A stretch of DNA of 64,000 nt from Paenibacillus_E sp042676385 (GCF_042676385.1 NZ_JBHTHA010000002.1:930001-994000); one strand, 5' to 3'. Counted from the stretch's first letter, positions 9,267-17,368 are shown. Notes: generated from the letters alone by a model not told the origin. Numbers and translations: made by a program.

Positions 9267-9300
9267 TTGACTTAAACTATGGTTTAAGTCGTATCATATT
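9267..9300 (+). promoter_or_regulatory. MerR-type promoter/operator of the MerR-SDR operon
   Basis: A perfect inverted repeat GACTTAAAC-TATG-GTTTAAGTC occupies 9269-9290, between a -35 TTGACT (9267-9272) and a -10 TATCAT (9292-9297). The spacer is 19 bp, the over-long spacing that MerR proteins correct by DNA distortion. The half-site resembles AdhR/NmlR-type operators. Confidence 0.75.
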
Positions 9301-9338
9301 CCTGTCGACAATGAAAGATAAAATTTGGAGGCCTCCAG

Positions 9339-9719
9339 ATGAAGTATTGTTCAATTAGCGAAGCTTCAACCATATTCAATATTCCAGATTCAACGCTACG
9401 TTATTATGAAAAAAAAGGACTACTACCACTAATCGAGCGTGATGAAGCTGGGAGGCGGTTATTTTCAGAAAATCAAATTACGCTCCTTGAAATTGTTATT
9501 TATTTAAAAAATACGCACATGCCAATAAGTAGTATCAAGCAATATGTTGATTGGGTAGTAGAAGGAGATAACACCACTGAACTCCGACTTGAAATGATGA
9601 AGAATCACAAGCAGGCTGTGCTAGCTGAAATTTCGCTAATGACAGAATCCTTAAATGAAATTGACGTAAAAATTACACGTTATACCAAACGCATTCAGGA
9701 AAGAAAAGAACAAAAATAA
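9339..9719 (+). CDS. MerR family transcriptional regulator
   Basis: A 126-aa protein with an N-terminal winged helix-turn-helix (SISEASTIFNIPDSTLRYYE) and a C-terminal dimerisation helix. Only one cysteine (Cys4) is present, so a metal-sensing cluster is unlikely; it is closer to the AdhR/NmlR-like regulators that respond to aldehydes. A GGAGG site precedes the ATG. It is 18 bp upstream of an SDR gene in one operon and has a 19-bp-spacer promoter with a perfect dyad, so it probably controls itself and the SDR. Confidence 0.9.
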   Translation: MKYCSISEASTIFNIPDSTLRYYEKKGLLPLIERDEAGRRLFSENQITLLEIVIYLKNTHMPISSIKQYVDWVVEGDNTTELRLEMMKNHKQAVLAEISLMTESLNEIDVKITRYTKRIQERKEQK

Positions 9720-9737
9720 TGGAGAAGAGGAACTATA

Positions 9738-10499
9738 ATGAAGCTTTCAGGAAATACAATACTTATTACAGGCGGAAGTTCTGGAATAGGATTAGCTTTT
9801 GCAGAGCGCTTTATAAAAGCTGGAAATAAAGTCATTGTTTGTGGACGACGTGAAAATGTAATTCAAAATGCGAAAGAAAAATTCCCTAACCTTATTACTC
9901 GTGTAAGTGATTTGGATATTGAATCCGAACGTATAGCGTTGTTTGATTGGGTAACAGTGAACTATCCAGAAGTGAATGTGTTAGTTAACAATGCAGGGAT
10001 CCAACAACGCTTTAATGTGTTAAAAGCGGATGCGAAGAACAATTGGAGTTATTTCAATAAAGAAATCTCAACCAACATGGAAGCACCTTTCCATCTCGCT
10101 ATACTGTTCGCTCCATTTTTTGCAGCAAAAGAAGAGGCGACTATCATTAACGTTACATCTGGGTTAGCTTTTACACCGTTTGCGATTGCTCCTATTTATT
10201 CAGCAACGAAAGCGGCGCTTCATTCATTTACAATGAGTCTAAGACACCAACTGTCTGAAACGTCTGTTGAAGTAATTGAAGTAGCTCCTCCGGCAGTGAA
10301 TACGGATTTAGGTGGATATGGGTTACAAAATCAGGGAGAACCATTAGATGCCTTCGCAGATGGAATTTTCAAAGGATTAGAAGAGGGTAAAAAGGAAATT
10401 GGATATGGTACTTCTGTGAATCGCTTACGCATGTCACGAGATGAAGTCGACGAATACGTAGAAAATATGTATAAGGCCACGAAAAACACGATTGAATAA
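9738..10499 (+). CDS. SDR family oxidoreductase (DltE-like)
   Basis: Predicted 253 aa, a classical short-chain dehydrogenase. It has the TGGSSGIG cofactor motif (11-18), NNAG (84-87) and the catalytic triad Ser141, Tyr154, Lys158 (YSATK). The overall type resembles proteins often annotated DltE, although a role in teichoic-acid D-alanylation is not supported here because no dlt genes are near. It is translated from the same transcript as the MerR regulator, which suggests inducible reduction of a toxic carbonyl compound. It ends at a terminator shared with the convergent methyltransferase. Confidence 0.9.
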   Translation: MKLSGNTILITGGSSGIGLAFAERFIKAGNKVIVCGRRENVIQNAKEKFPNLITRVSDLDIESERIALFDWVTVNYPEVNVLVNNAGIQQRFNVLKADAKNNWSYFNKEISTNMEAPFHLAILFAPFFAAKEEATIINVTSGLAFTPFAIAPIYSATKAALHSFTMSLRHQLSETSVEVIEVAPPAVNTDLGGYGLQNQGEPLDAFADGIFKGLEEGKKEIGYGTSVNRLRMSRDEVDEYVENMYKATKNTIE

Positions 10500-10531
10500 C
10501 GCGCCTAGCTAAAATATTAGGACCATTTAGC

Positions 10532-10565
10532 AAAAACATTGCCGAGATATTTCGGCAGTGTTTTT
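10532..10565. terminator. Bidirectional terminator between convergent genes
   Basis: A 14-bp stem (10532-10545 with 10552-10565), one wobble pair, A/T-rich outer arms that give U tracts in both directions. It separates the SDR gene (+) from the methyltransferase gene (-). Confidence 0.85.
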
Positions 10566-10575
10566 ATACGCCCTT

Positions 10576-11238
10576 TTATTTATAAATATAGACAAATAAA
10601 CTAATACCCTCTTGTTTGATATTGTAGTTCTTAAAAGGAGTTTCTTTTAAAAGTGCCTCAAAATCTCTTTTTGTGTAAGCACCTTGTTTTAGGAAAGTTT
10701 TAAATGCAAATTTCACAAAATGCTTGTCAAATCCTTGCATTCCTGTCTCTCTAATTTCATTATTAATATCTTCAGAAGTCGCCTCATAATTCATGTCAAT
10801 GATTAGGGAGGTTCCGCTTTCTTTCAGCACTCGATACATTTCACACAGCGCCTTTACCGGATCCTTAAAGTTCTTGAATGCAGCACTGCAAATAATAAAA
10901 TCAAAACAGCTATCTTCACATGGTAAATTAGATGCGTTACCTTCTTTAAAATCAACTGAAACATTTGCTTCTTTTGCATTATTTTTTTCAATTTTCACAA
11001 AGTCTGGACTTATCTCGACTCCTGTAACGTTAAACCCTTTCTTGGCGAGTTCAATCGATAAATAACCCGGCCCAGGTGCAACTTCCAAAATATTTGCACT
11101 TTTGCTGACTAAAGATGCAACTTCATTCGCATATTGTTGCATTTGAGTCATTCGGCTTTTGCGAGAATTCTTATCATACCACTTTGCAGTTAAGCCATAA
11201 ATACCGACATCCTTGTTTTTTCGTATGTTTTTCATCAT
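10576..11238 (-). CDS. Class I SAM-dependent methyltransferase
   Basis: A 220-aa protein with SAM-binding motif I ILEVAPGPGYL (50-60), an acidic residue at the end of strand 2 (GVEISPDF) and a motif IV-like FDFIICSAAFKNF. This is the UbiE/Methyltransf_11 type fold. The acceptor is unknown; no biosynthetic partner lies beside it. An AAAGGAG site precedes two ATG codons. It appears monocistronic. Confidence 0.85.
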   Translation of the reverse strand: MMKNIRKNKDVGIYGLTAKWYDKNSRKSRMTQMQQYANEVASLVSKSANILEVAPGPGYLSIELAKKGFNVTGVEISPDFVKIEKNNAKEANVSVDFKEGNASNLPCEDSCFDFIICSAAFKNFKDPVKALCEMYRVLKESGTSLIIDMNYEATSEDINNEIRETGMQGFDKHFVKFAFKTFLKQGAYTKRDFEALLKETPFKNYNIKQEGISLFVYIYK

Positions 11239-11394
11239 AAAAGTATCTCCTTTAAAATTTGATCGATTCCTTCAGCATCTTATCGATTTCATTATATGGG
11301 ATCGATCGGCGCGTCTGAACCATCCGGCGGATGAAATGCATCTCCGTCTTCAGACGTAACTAAAACGAAAATCGAAATTGCAGGACGATGATAG

Positions 11395-11428
11395 CAAAAA
11401 AGGGCAGTCCCAAAATTGGGGTTGCCCT
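11395..11428 (-). terminator. Terminator after the double-AHSA1 gene
   Basis: An 11-bp stem with wobble pairs (11401-11411 with 11418-11428) is followed on the minus strand by six U (11395-11400). It lies 23 bp past the stop at 11452. Confidence 0.85.
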
Positions 11429-11451
11429 CCTTTTATTAATAAACCCATAAC

Positions 11452-12324
11452 CTATTCGGAAAGCCTCTTTATGAGCGAACCGAGCCTGTCTAAATTTTGT
11501 TCATTCGCTTCTTCACAAATTGGTTTGAGCTTAATGTATTCTTCACTTGTTTCAAAAGTCTGCCGAAAAGTAACCTCTGTTCCATTGTCTACGTCCTCGA
11601 AAGTAGCAGATAGAATAAAGTGAGGTCTGGATTCATGCCTCAGCACAATACGGTCGGGACCGATTTCATGAAAAACGCTACGGTTCGGATAGTTGTCCCC
11701 GTTAGGACTATGCATTGTATATTCCCAAATGCCCCCAGGTCTTAAATCGAAAGAGTGGAAAGTATTCGTAAAACCGTTAGGTCCCCACCACTGGGCGAGG
11801 AGTTCCGGTTCCGTCCAAGCCCGATACACCAAATTTCGAGGGGCATCGAATTTGCGTCGAGACACAAGTTCAAAGGTTTCTGCGTTACTTTCGCCAAGGG
11901 ATTTTCCGAGAAGATCCAGCAATACCTTAGTTCCATGCTCACGTTGTTCCGGTGTATCGTGGCCGTCGAAAAACGTTCCCTGTTCTGTAAATATTAATTT
12001 GATGCCATCGTTGGTCGGCTTAAATTCAATGGTCGCGATGGAAACCGACATCCGGGTTTCTCCTTGGTCCAAACTATATGTGTATACCAGACGTTCATTG
12101 GGAACGATTTCCTGGTAAGAGGCATCAAATGTAAAAACTGGTCCGCCTGGAGGGCCACCCCTGCTAATTTCTCGTCCACCGACGCGGAAGTCAAATTCCT
12201 CGGCAGGCTGGAACCAGCGCGCTTTGGCGTTCCGGTTCGACCATGCCGCAAACACCCGTTCCTGAGATGCACGGTAAATGCGCTCAATTTGGAATGTAGA
12301 GTGAGTCGTAAATCGTTCGTTCAT
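11452..12324 (-). CDS. SRPBCC protein with two tandem AHSA1 domains
   Basis: Predicted 290 aa from the ATG at 12324, which has GGAGGAGG eight to nine bases upstream; a TTG six codons earlier lies on top of that site. Two START-like AHSA1 domains are fused: residues ~5-140 (IERIYRASQERVFAAWSN...) and ~150-290 (SRRKFDAPRNLVYRAWTEPE, with QWWGPNGF). AHSA1 domains usually occur singly (about 150 aa) and bind hydrophobic ligands. It follows the MerR gene by about 30 bp and shares its promoter, so it is probably the effector of that regulator. The ligand is unknown. Confidence 0.88.
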   Translation of the reverse strand: MNERFTTHSTFQIERIYRASQERVFAAWSNRNAKARWFQPAEEFDFRVGGREISRGGPPGGPVFTFDASYQEIVPNERLVYTYSLDQGETRMSVSIATIEFKPTNDGIKLIFTEQGTFFDGHDTPEQREHGTKVLLDLLGKSLGESNAETFELVSRRKFDAPRNLVYRAWTEPELLAQWWGPNGFTNTFHSFDLRPGGIWEYTMHSPNGDNYPNRSVFHEIGPDRIVLRHESRPHFILSATFEDVDNGTEVTFRQTFETSEEYIKLKPICEEANEQNLDRLGSLIKRLSE

Positions 12325-12354
12325 AAGTAAATCCTCCTCCAAGAGATCTCATGT

Positions 12355-12828
12355 CTAATTATCATTTAGAAAATCGCCAAGTAGATCGAAATGGCGTTCC
12401 CAGTTCAGCCGGTGTTCAATGATATCCTTTTCGTGGCTCATCTTCATCGTTTCCAGGAGTGATATAAATGTACCAATTGAAGGCGGCTCCTGACGGTTCA
12501 TTCGTTCGGCCAACCGTTCGAGTTCGGCCAGAAGCTTCTGACCGGTTTTTATATTTTTCCGGACCCGTTCAATCTGAATAGCCACGATGTCAGACGGGGT
12601 ATACGAATGACCTTTCAGCACCGACTGAATTTCTTCAAGCGATAAGCCCAAGTCTTTAAGAGACAAAATTTGTTGCAGCCGTCTGATATCGGCTTCGTTA
12701 TACAACCGATGACCGGTTTCGGAATGTCCTGACGGTGAAAATAATCCAATCTGATCGTAAAACCGCAAAGTACGGACTGTAAGTCCGGTCAATTTGGCAA
12801 GATCCCCTACTTTCCAATCCTGTTGCAT
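12355..12828 (-). CDS. MerR family transcriptional regulator (TipA-like)
   Basis: A 157-aa regulator with an N-terminal MerR winged helix (KVGDLAKLTGLTVRTLRFYD) followed by a long coiled coil and a TipA-like helical tail. No cysteine cluster is present. The upstream promoter has a 19-bp spacer containing a dyad, so autoregulation is likely. The AHSA1 gene follows in the same operon. A nearly identical promoter precedes the aldo/keto reductase gene at 61.7 kb, so that gene may be a second target. Confidence 0.9.
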   Translation of the reverse strand: MQQDWKVGDLAKLTGLTVRTLRFYDQIGLFSPSGHSETGHRLYNEADIRRLQQILSLKDLGLSLEEIQSVLKGHSYTPSDIVAIQIERVRKNIKTGQKLLAELERLAERMNRQEPPSIGTFISLLETMKMSHEKDIIEHRLNWERHFDLLGDFLNDN

Positions 12829-12871
12829 AATCCCCTCCTTTCTTTGGTGCTAGCTGTTTACCGGTGTCTTT

Positions 12872-12902
12872 AGTATAAAACATGACGTTACGTAAGGTGC
12901 AA
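12872..12902 (-). promoter_or_regulatory. MerR-type promoter of the MerR-AHSA1 operon
   Basis: Minus strand: -35 TTGCAC (12902-12897), 19-bp spacer, -10 TATACT (12877-12872). The spacer and its upstream edge hold the dyad ACGTAACGT with CCTTACGT-like arms. The same layout recurs at 62700-62730. Confidence 0.75.
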
Positions 12903-12923
12903 GAAGTTTTTAAAGGTATTACC

Positions 12924-13066
12924 TTGATGACTTCAAAAAATGTTGTATAATTTTAGTTAATAAAACTAAATAAGGGAGCGATGAAACCAGATCTTTACAT
13001 GGGCACTTTGATCTGGTAGAGCTAATAGTGCAACCGACCTTCTTCCGTATGAGAGAAGGTTTTTTT
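12924..13066 (+). promoter_or_regulatory. Promoter plus attenuator-like leader with 12-codon ORF and terminator
   Basis: A promoter (TTGATG at 12924, 16-bp spacer, TATAAT at 12946) precedes a short ORF of 12 codons (12981-13019; MKPDLYMGTLIW) behind AAGGGAG, though that spacing is short. The ORF coincides with a stem (12986-12993 with 13010-13017). A second hairpin (13037-13043 with 13054-13060) followed by seven T forms an intrinsic terminator at 13037-13066. The layout resembles leader-peptide attenuators of inducible antibiotic-resistance genes. The gene behind it encodes only 55 aa. Function is inferred from layout alone. Confidence 0.55.
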
Positions 13067-13108
13067 GTTCTCTCTTTCTGTAGTCATGAATATTAGGGAG
13101 AGGTATGT

Positions 13109-13276
13109 ATGAAACCTAAGAAATTAAGAGGGCTCGATGATCAACTTGTAACGAATCCAAATCATTTATCTGGGGAAGTATTTGAAGAAGAGTACATCAT
13201 TCAAGAATCAGATTTTTCTGAGGAGAGGCTTAATCAACTGCTCTATTGGGTATTAAGTGAAGGGAAACAAGTATAA
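13109..13276 (+). CDS. Hypothetical 55-aa protein downstream of attenuator
   Basis: The ORF begins at an ATG behind AGGGAGAGG and ends just before a hairpin with eight T. The product (MKPKKLRGLDDQLV...) is acidic and soluble, with no membrane segment and no motif I recognise. A leader and terminator lie upstream and its own terminator lies downstream, so it is a free-standing transcription unit. The good ribosome binding site and tight boundaries favour a real small gene. Confidence 0.55.
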   Translation: MKPKKLRGLDDQLVTNPNHLSGEVFEEEYIIQESDFSEERLNQLLYWVLSEGKQV

Positions 13277-13278
13277 GG

Positions 13279-13305
13279 AGCGAGGCCTGCTTGCCGCTTT
13301 TTTTT
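13279..13305 (+). terminator. Terminator after the 55-aa ORF
   Basis: A short GC stem with an internal 2-nt bulge (13279-13286 with 13293-13298) is followed by eight T. Confidence 0.6.
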
Positions 13306-13341
13306 AGATTGAACTTGCGAAGTCTGTTTTTATCTTATAAA

Positions 13342-13363
13342 ATACTGAATAAACGTTCAGTAT
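13342..13363. promoter_or_regulatory. Probable TetR operator upstream of the tetR-like gene
   Basis: A perfect inverted repeat ATACTGAA-6 nt-TTCAGTAT lies 28 bp upstream of the regulator start. The half-site GTTCAGTAT recurs before the adjacent MFS gene (14020-14028). Confidence 0.6.
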
Positions 13364-13390
13364 ATCAGTCTGAAAAGTGGTGATGCATGA

Positions 13391-13990
13391 ATGAATAAAA
13401 AGAAGCTGCAAAGCGAGCAGACGAAAAAGAAGGTAGCCGATGCATCCAGAAGTTTGTTTGTGCAAAAAGGCTACAAGGCCACATCGATCGAAGATATCGT
13501 GAAAGCAACCGGCTGCAGCGCCGGCAATATCTATTATCATTTCAAGAGCAAAGAAGGGCTGTTTTTATATTTAATTGAAGAATGGAACCGGGAGTGGGAA
13601 GAAACCTGGCTCGCCAAGGAACCGATCTACCCAACTACGATCGAAAAATTGTACGGAATGGCCGAACATATGGCACTCGATCAATTGAATCATCCGCTGA
13701 TCAAAGCCGCTGATGAGTTTTTCAACAATTCAGAGAAGGCAACGGACGTGGAAGAGCGTATTAACGAGATGGTCAAAGGCTATCTTAACTTTAACCGGCA
13801 GTTGCTGCAGAGGGGAGTCGACAACGGTGAATTTGAAATCACGAATGTTAACGGACTCGCCATTATCTTGGACAGTCTGCTGTTCGGAGTAAGTGGGCAC
13901 GCTCGAAGAATGGAAAGGGAGGAAGCGCTGGCGGCTTACCGGTTGGCTATCGATGTGTTTTTGCATGGTATTGGCAAACCATCCGGCTAG
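13391..13990 (+). CDS. TetR/AcrR family transcriptional regulator
   Basis: A 199-aa protein with an N-terminal TetR DNA-binding domain (residues ~10-58, including IEDIVKATGCSAGNIYYHFK) and a variable ligand-binding C-terminal domain. It is 69 bp upstream of an MFS efflux gene. An inverted repeat precedes its own start and a related site precedes the MFS gene, consistent with autorepression and repression of the pump until a drug binds. The ribosome binding site is weak (GTGGTGA). Confidence 0.92.
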   Translation: MNKKKLQSEQTKKKVADASRSLFVQKGYKATSIEDIVKATGCSAGNIYYHFKSKEGLFLYLIEEWNREWEETWLAKEPIYPTTIEKLYGMAEHMALDQLNHPLIKAADEFFNNSEKATDVEERINEMVKGYLNFNRQLLQRGVDNGEFEITNVNGLAIILDSLLFGVSGHARRMEREEALAAYRLAIDVFLHGIGKPSG

Positions 13991-14010
13991 CCTTTTTTTT
14001 ATCATTATCT

Positions 14011-14028
14011 AGAATGAATGTTCAGTAT
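14011..14028. promoter_or_regulatory. Probable TetR operator upstream of the MFS gene
   Basis: AGAATGAA-TG-TTCAGTAT (6 of 8 half-site positions symmetric) shares the 9-mer GTTCAGTAT with the operator at 13342-13363. It lies 31 bp before the MFS start. The spacer is 2 nt rather than 6, so the match is of half-sites, not of the whole element. Confidence 0.45.
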
Positions 14029-14059
14029 GTATTTGTTTATTGTTAAGGAGGAGTAAGAA

Positions 14060-15274
14060 ATGGCGTTATTATTAAAAAATCGGGGGGCCGTATTGCTCCT
14101 GATGTTAAATCTTTTTTTAGTCTTTACCGGGATCGGCCTGGTCATACCGATTTTGCCTAAGTTTATGGAGAATTTAGGCATTACCGGCAGTATACTCGGC
14201 CTGCTGGTTGCAGCCTTTTCGCTGACACAACTTCTTTTTTCGCCGCTAGCCGGCCGATTGGCTGATTCGTTCGGAAGAAAACGATTGATTGTCACCGGCA
14301 TGGTCGTGTTTGCTTTGTCTGAAGGACTGTTCGGGATAGCCAGTCACCCGGGGTTGCTGTTTGTCTCAAGGTTGCTCGGAGGCATTAGTGCCGCATTGAT
14401 TATGCCGGCCGTAATGGCTTACGCGGCAGACGTTACGACGAAAGAAGAACGCGCTGCCGGTATGGGCTTTATGAACGCAGCCATCACAACAGGTTTTATT
14501 ATCGGGCCTGGCATTGGCGGATATATCGCCGAATTTGGTATCCGCGTCCCCTTTTATACCGCAGCAATAGCGGGGATTATCGCAGCCTGTATCACTTTGT
14601 TTCTCCTGCAGGAGTCTCTGATTGTAGAAGAAAAGTCAACAGATCTTCCATCCTCTGCGAAACAACAGAGCAGTTTTCTTCTTCAATTGAAGTACTCCTA
14701 TCGCGAGCCCTATTTTTTAAGCTTGATTATCGTGTTTGTCATGTCTTTCGGACTGGCCAATTTTGAAATTGTCTTTGGACTTTTTGTTGATCATAAATTT
14801 GGGTTTGAGCCTAAAGATATTGCCTTTATCATAACGTTCGGCTCAATAGCCGGCGCTGTTGTCCAAGTTTCAGCCTTCAGCTGGATTCTGAACCGTTTTG
14901 GCCAGAAACGAGTCATCTCAATTTGCCTTCTTTTTGCCGGAGTGTTTATTCTTATGACCTTGTTCGTTCACAAATTCTGGCTCATTTTTGCCGTTACCTT
15001 CATTGTATTTCTGGCGACCGATATATTGCGCCCGGCCATCAGTACCCAGATCTCGATGCTGACCAAGGATCAGCAAGGCTATGTTGCCGGTCTTAACTCA
15101 GCTTTTACAAGTCTCGGTAATATTGCGGGGCCTGCAGTAGCCGGATTTTTATTCGATTTGAATATCAATTACCCGTATACGCTCGCATCTATCATTCTTC
15201 TTATCTGTTTCGGCTTATCGCTGAGAATTGGAAAACGCAACCTACAGGATGCCGCTATCGGGAGGAATAATTAG
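14060..15274 (+). CDS. MFS transporter, drug:H+ antiporter family
   Basis: A 404-aa, 12-helix major facilitator. The loop between helices 2 and 3 carries motif A (LAGRLADSFGRKRL, residues 63-76), and motif C-type glycine-rich sequence (GFIIGPGIGGYIAEFG) is in helix 5, as in NorA/TetA-type exporters. It sits in the plasma membrane and is likely to export a drug using the proton gradient. An AAGGAGGAG site precedes the ATG. It is paired with and probably repressed by the TetR regulator upstream. Confidence 0.9.
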   Translation: MALLLKNRGAVLLLMLNLFLVFTGIGLVIPILPKFMENLGITGSILGLLVAAFSLTQLLFSPLAGRLADSFGRKRLIVTGMVVFALSEGLFGIASHPGLLFVSRLLGGISAALIMPAVMAYAADVTTKEERAAGMGFMNAAITTGFIIGPGIGGYIAEFGIRVPFYTAAIAGIIAACITLFLLQESLIVEEKSTDLPSSAKQQSSFLLQLKYSYREPYFLSLIIVFVMSFGLANFEIVFGLFVDHKFGFEPKDIAFIITFGSIAGAVVQVSAFSWILNRFGQKRVISICLLFAGVFILMTLFVHKFWLIFAVTFIVFLATDILRPAISTQISMLTKDQQGYVAGLNSAFTSLGNIAGPAVAGFLFDLNINYPYTLASIILLICFGLSLRIGKRNLQDAAIGRNN

Positions 15275-15379
15275 AGCCCCGCTTCACGAAAAAAAATGCA
15301 CCCGAGAATGTATTTGCCGCTCCATTTGGCTCAGCTCATACATCCCGAGATGCATCTAATCCGTCATCAATAGTCTAGC

Positions 15380-16381
15380 TTATGATTTTCCTGCAAGATA
15401 GGCGGCTACTTCAGCCAACCGCGAAGCATACCCCCATTCATTATCGTACCAGGTAGCGATGGATAATAGTTCACCTTGTACTTGGGTTAGAGGCAAGTCA
15501 ATAATCGAGGAATGTGGATCAGCTACGATACGGGACGAGGCCCACTCCCCTTCCAAAACATCAAGAACGCCCTTTAACTCGCCTTCTCTTGAGGCTTCTC
15601 GAAACATATCATTAATCTCTTGTACGGTGCACCGTTTTTCCGTTATCAGATTAAGTTCCGCGATGCTTCCGGTACGGGTTGGAATACGGTAAGCTTTGCC
15701 TGTGATTTGCAGGTCGTTCCAAATGAATTTCAGGGCTTTGGCTGCACCTGAGGACGACGGAATGATGTTCTCGGCAGCCGCCCATGAATCCCGGCGGTCC
15801 TTCATAGGCTGATCCGTTAACGATTGCGTGTTCGTATACGAGTGTACTGTGGAGAATAAGCCGTATTGAATGCCATAGTTTTCTCTGACCAATTTGACTA
15901 CCGGTGCAAGTGCATTGGTCGTGCAGCTCGCCATGCTAATGATTTTATGCTTTTCCGGATCGAAGCTTTCTAAGTTGATTCCTTTAAGTAATACTGCGTC
16001 GCAGTCTTCTAAGGTTTTGCTCGGACCGCTGACAAGCACCCTTTTGGCGCCGCGCTCCAAGTGCAGCTCAGCTACCTGTCGCGTAACGGCGCGTCCGGTA
16101 CAATCAATAACCAGGTCAACGCCCAACTCAGCCCAATTTGGCAATTCACTGGCCGAATTTAAATACCGAATCTCCCGGTCACCTATCACGATTGCGCCTT
16201 CATGGGCTGATACATTCTCATGCCAACGCTTGTAATTTGTATCCACTTCAAAAAGCGCGGCAAGCGTAGCTTCATCTTTAATATCTGAGATGGAAAAAGG
16301 GACAAACAAATTTTGTTGCAATGCCGCCCGAAGGAGCTGTCTTCCGATACGTCCAAATCCAAAAACCGCAATTTTACCCAT
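15380..16381 (-). CDS. Glyceraldehyde-3-phosphate dehydrogenase, divergent paralogue
   Basis: Predicted 333 aa from the ATG at 16381, placed 6 nt after GGAGG; an upstream in-frame start would overlap the previous gene. The type I GAPDH fold is complete, with catalytic Cys153 (SCTTNA) and His180 (TVHSYTN). It departs from housekeeping GAPDH: the first motif reads VFGFGRIGR instead of INGFGRIGR, and the CTTNC motif has Ala in place of the second cysteine. No other glycolytic gene is near; it follows an FMN reductase gene by 34 bp. It is probably an accessory GAPDH or a related aldehyde dehydrogenase rather than the central glycolytic enzyme. Confidence 0.88.
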   Translation of the reverse strand: MGKIAVFGFGRIGRQLLRAALQQNLFVPFSISDIKDEATLAALFEVDTNYKRWHENVSAHEGAIVIGDREIRYLNSASELPNWAELGVDLVIDCTGRAVTRQVAELHLERGAKRVLVSGPSKTLEDCDAVLLKGINLESFDPEKHKIISMASCTTNALAPVVKLVRENYGIQYGLFSTVHSYTNTQSLTDQPMKDRRDSWAAAENIIPSSSGAAKALKFIWNDLQITGKAYRIPTRTGSIAELNLITEKRCTVQEINDMFREASREGELKGVLDVLEGEWASSRIVADPHSSIIDLPLTQVQGELLSIATWYDNEWGYASRLAEVAAYLAGKS

Positions 16382-16415
16382 AATAGCCTCCATATATATT
16401 AGATTAGTATCCTTA

Positions 16416-16979
16416 CTACTCATTCAGCCGTTGTACCTGGTCAATCCATTGCATAAATAATTGTACATAACGCTGCAAATATTTGCGTGTCGTTTCATCT
16501 GTGAGCTTACGAGTATTTGAATCAATCTTGTCCATCACTTGAGATATATACATTTTTTGAACGGGCATAACATATGACTGGGTGGCGTCCAACGTTTGCC
16601 TAATTTGCTGCTGTGAAAGAATCGTTCCTTTTGCGCCAGGCGTTGCACCTATCACACCTGCAGGCTTATGAATGAGAACGGCTGTTTTAGTTGGTGTCGA
16701 TGCCCAGTCCAGTGCATTTTTCAGTACACCCGGTATTCCTGAGTTGTACTCCGGGCTAACGATAATGATGCCATCCGTCTGTTGAATCAGCTCGCGATAA
16801 TGCACAACTGGATCCGGCCCTTCTCCATGATCCAAATCCGCGTTATACAAGGGAAGATTCGCAATAGATATGAATTCATATTCTGCGGAATCTACAAGTT
16901 CCGGGATCGTATTCGCAATCATTTGATTAAACGAATTTTCCCTCAAACTACCTACAATAATCCCTATTCTTTTTGACAT
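16416..16979 (-). CDS. NADPH-dependent FMN reductase / azoreductase-like
   Basis: Predicted 187 aa from the ATG at 16979, which has GGAGG upstream. The flavodoxin-like fold is shown by GSLRENSFNQ (phosphate loop) and PEYNSGIPGVLKNALDW, the signature of the NADPH-dependent FMN reductase family (such as YhdA of B. subtilis). These enzymes reduce quinones, azo dyes or chromate. The GAPDH-like gene follows 34 bp downstream. A palindrome TCTTAATATTAAGA lies ~110 bp upstream and resembles MarR-type quinone-sensor boxes. Confidence 0.9.
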   Translation of the reverse strand: MSKRIGIIVGSLRENSFNQMIANTIPELVDSAEYEFISIANLPLYNADLDHGEGPDPVVHYRELIQQTDGIIIVSPEYNSGIPGVLKNALDWASTPTKTAVLIHKPAGVIGATPGAKGTILSQQQIRQTLDATQSYVMPVQKMYISQVMDKIDSNTRKLTDETTRKYLQRYVQLFMQWIDQVQRLNE

Positions 16980-17086
16980 CAGCCAACCTCCGGCATTCAT
17001 TCTCATGTAATCATACAACACTTTCCATATTTTGTGTGGAATAACTTTACGTTAGGGAGCCTTCTCAACTATCTCAATTTTTATAT

Positions 17087-17100
17087 TCTTAATATTAAGA
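17087..17100. promoter_or_regulatory. Palindromic operator upstream of FMN reductase
   Basis: A perfect 14-bp palindrome TCTTAATATTAAGA, in the promoter region of the FMN reductase gene. It is related to the palindrome cluster at 17369-17425 and resembles MhqR-type boxes. Confidence 0.5.
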
Positions 17101-17113
17101 TATATGGCAAAAA

Positions 17114-17338
17114 TTACTGGTAATTATGCACTTTCTCGTTAACAAGCTTTTTAGGCGTAACATCGTTCCCTAACTCATCGATAATAGAAACATTTAACAG
17201 CGTCGATAAGACTTGCCCGCGCAAAATTTGTAAATATTGCTTGCGAAGTGCTACCTGTTCCGCTCTCTCGGTGTCCGATAGACCTATGCTGCGTTCAATT
17301 CTGCTCAATTCATTAATGCGGTTCAAAATCGGAATCAT
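17114..17338 (-). CDS. DUF896 (YnzC-like) small protein
   Basis: A 74-aa protein with the DUF896 signature: an N-terminal helical hairpin starting IPILNRINELSRIERS, then LRKQYLQILRGQVLSTLLNV and a VTPKKL tail. In B. subtilis YnzC is a small helical cytoplasmic protein of unknown function that was linked to the SOS operon yneA-yneB-ynzC. Here there is no yneA or yneB; the gene stands alone behind a GAGGAGG site. Its promoter is covered by palindromic TATCTT boxes similar to the site before the FMN reductase. Confidence 0.88.
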   Translation of the reverse strand: MIPILNRINELSRIERSIGLSDTERAEQVALRKQYLQILRGQVLSTLLNVSIIDELGNDVTPKKLVNEKVHNYQ

Positions 17339-17368
17339 TCCCTTTACCTCCTCGAATTCGTTTTATCA

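Noticed and set aside
9738..10499. Naming the SDR gene dltE
   Set aside because: The similarity is only to a loosely annotated group, and no dlt operon is near.
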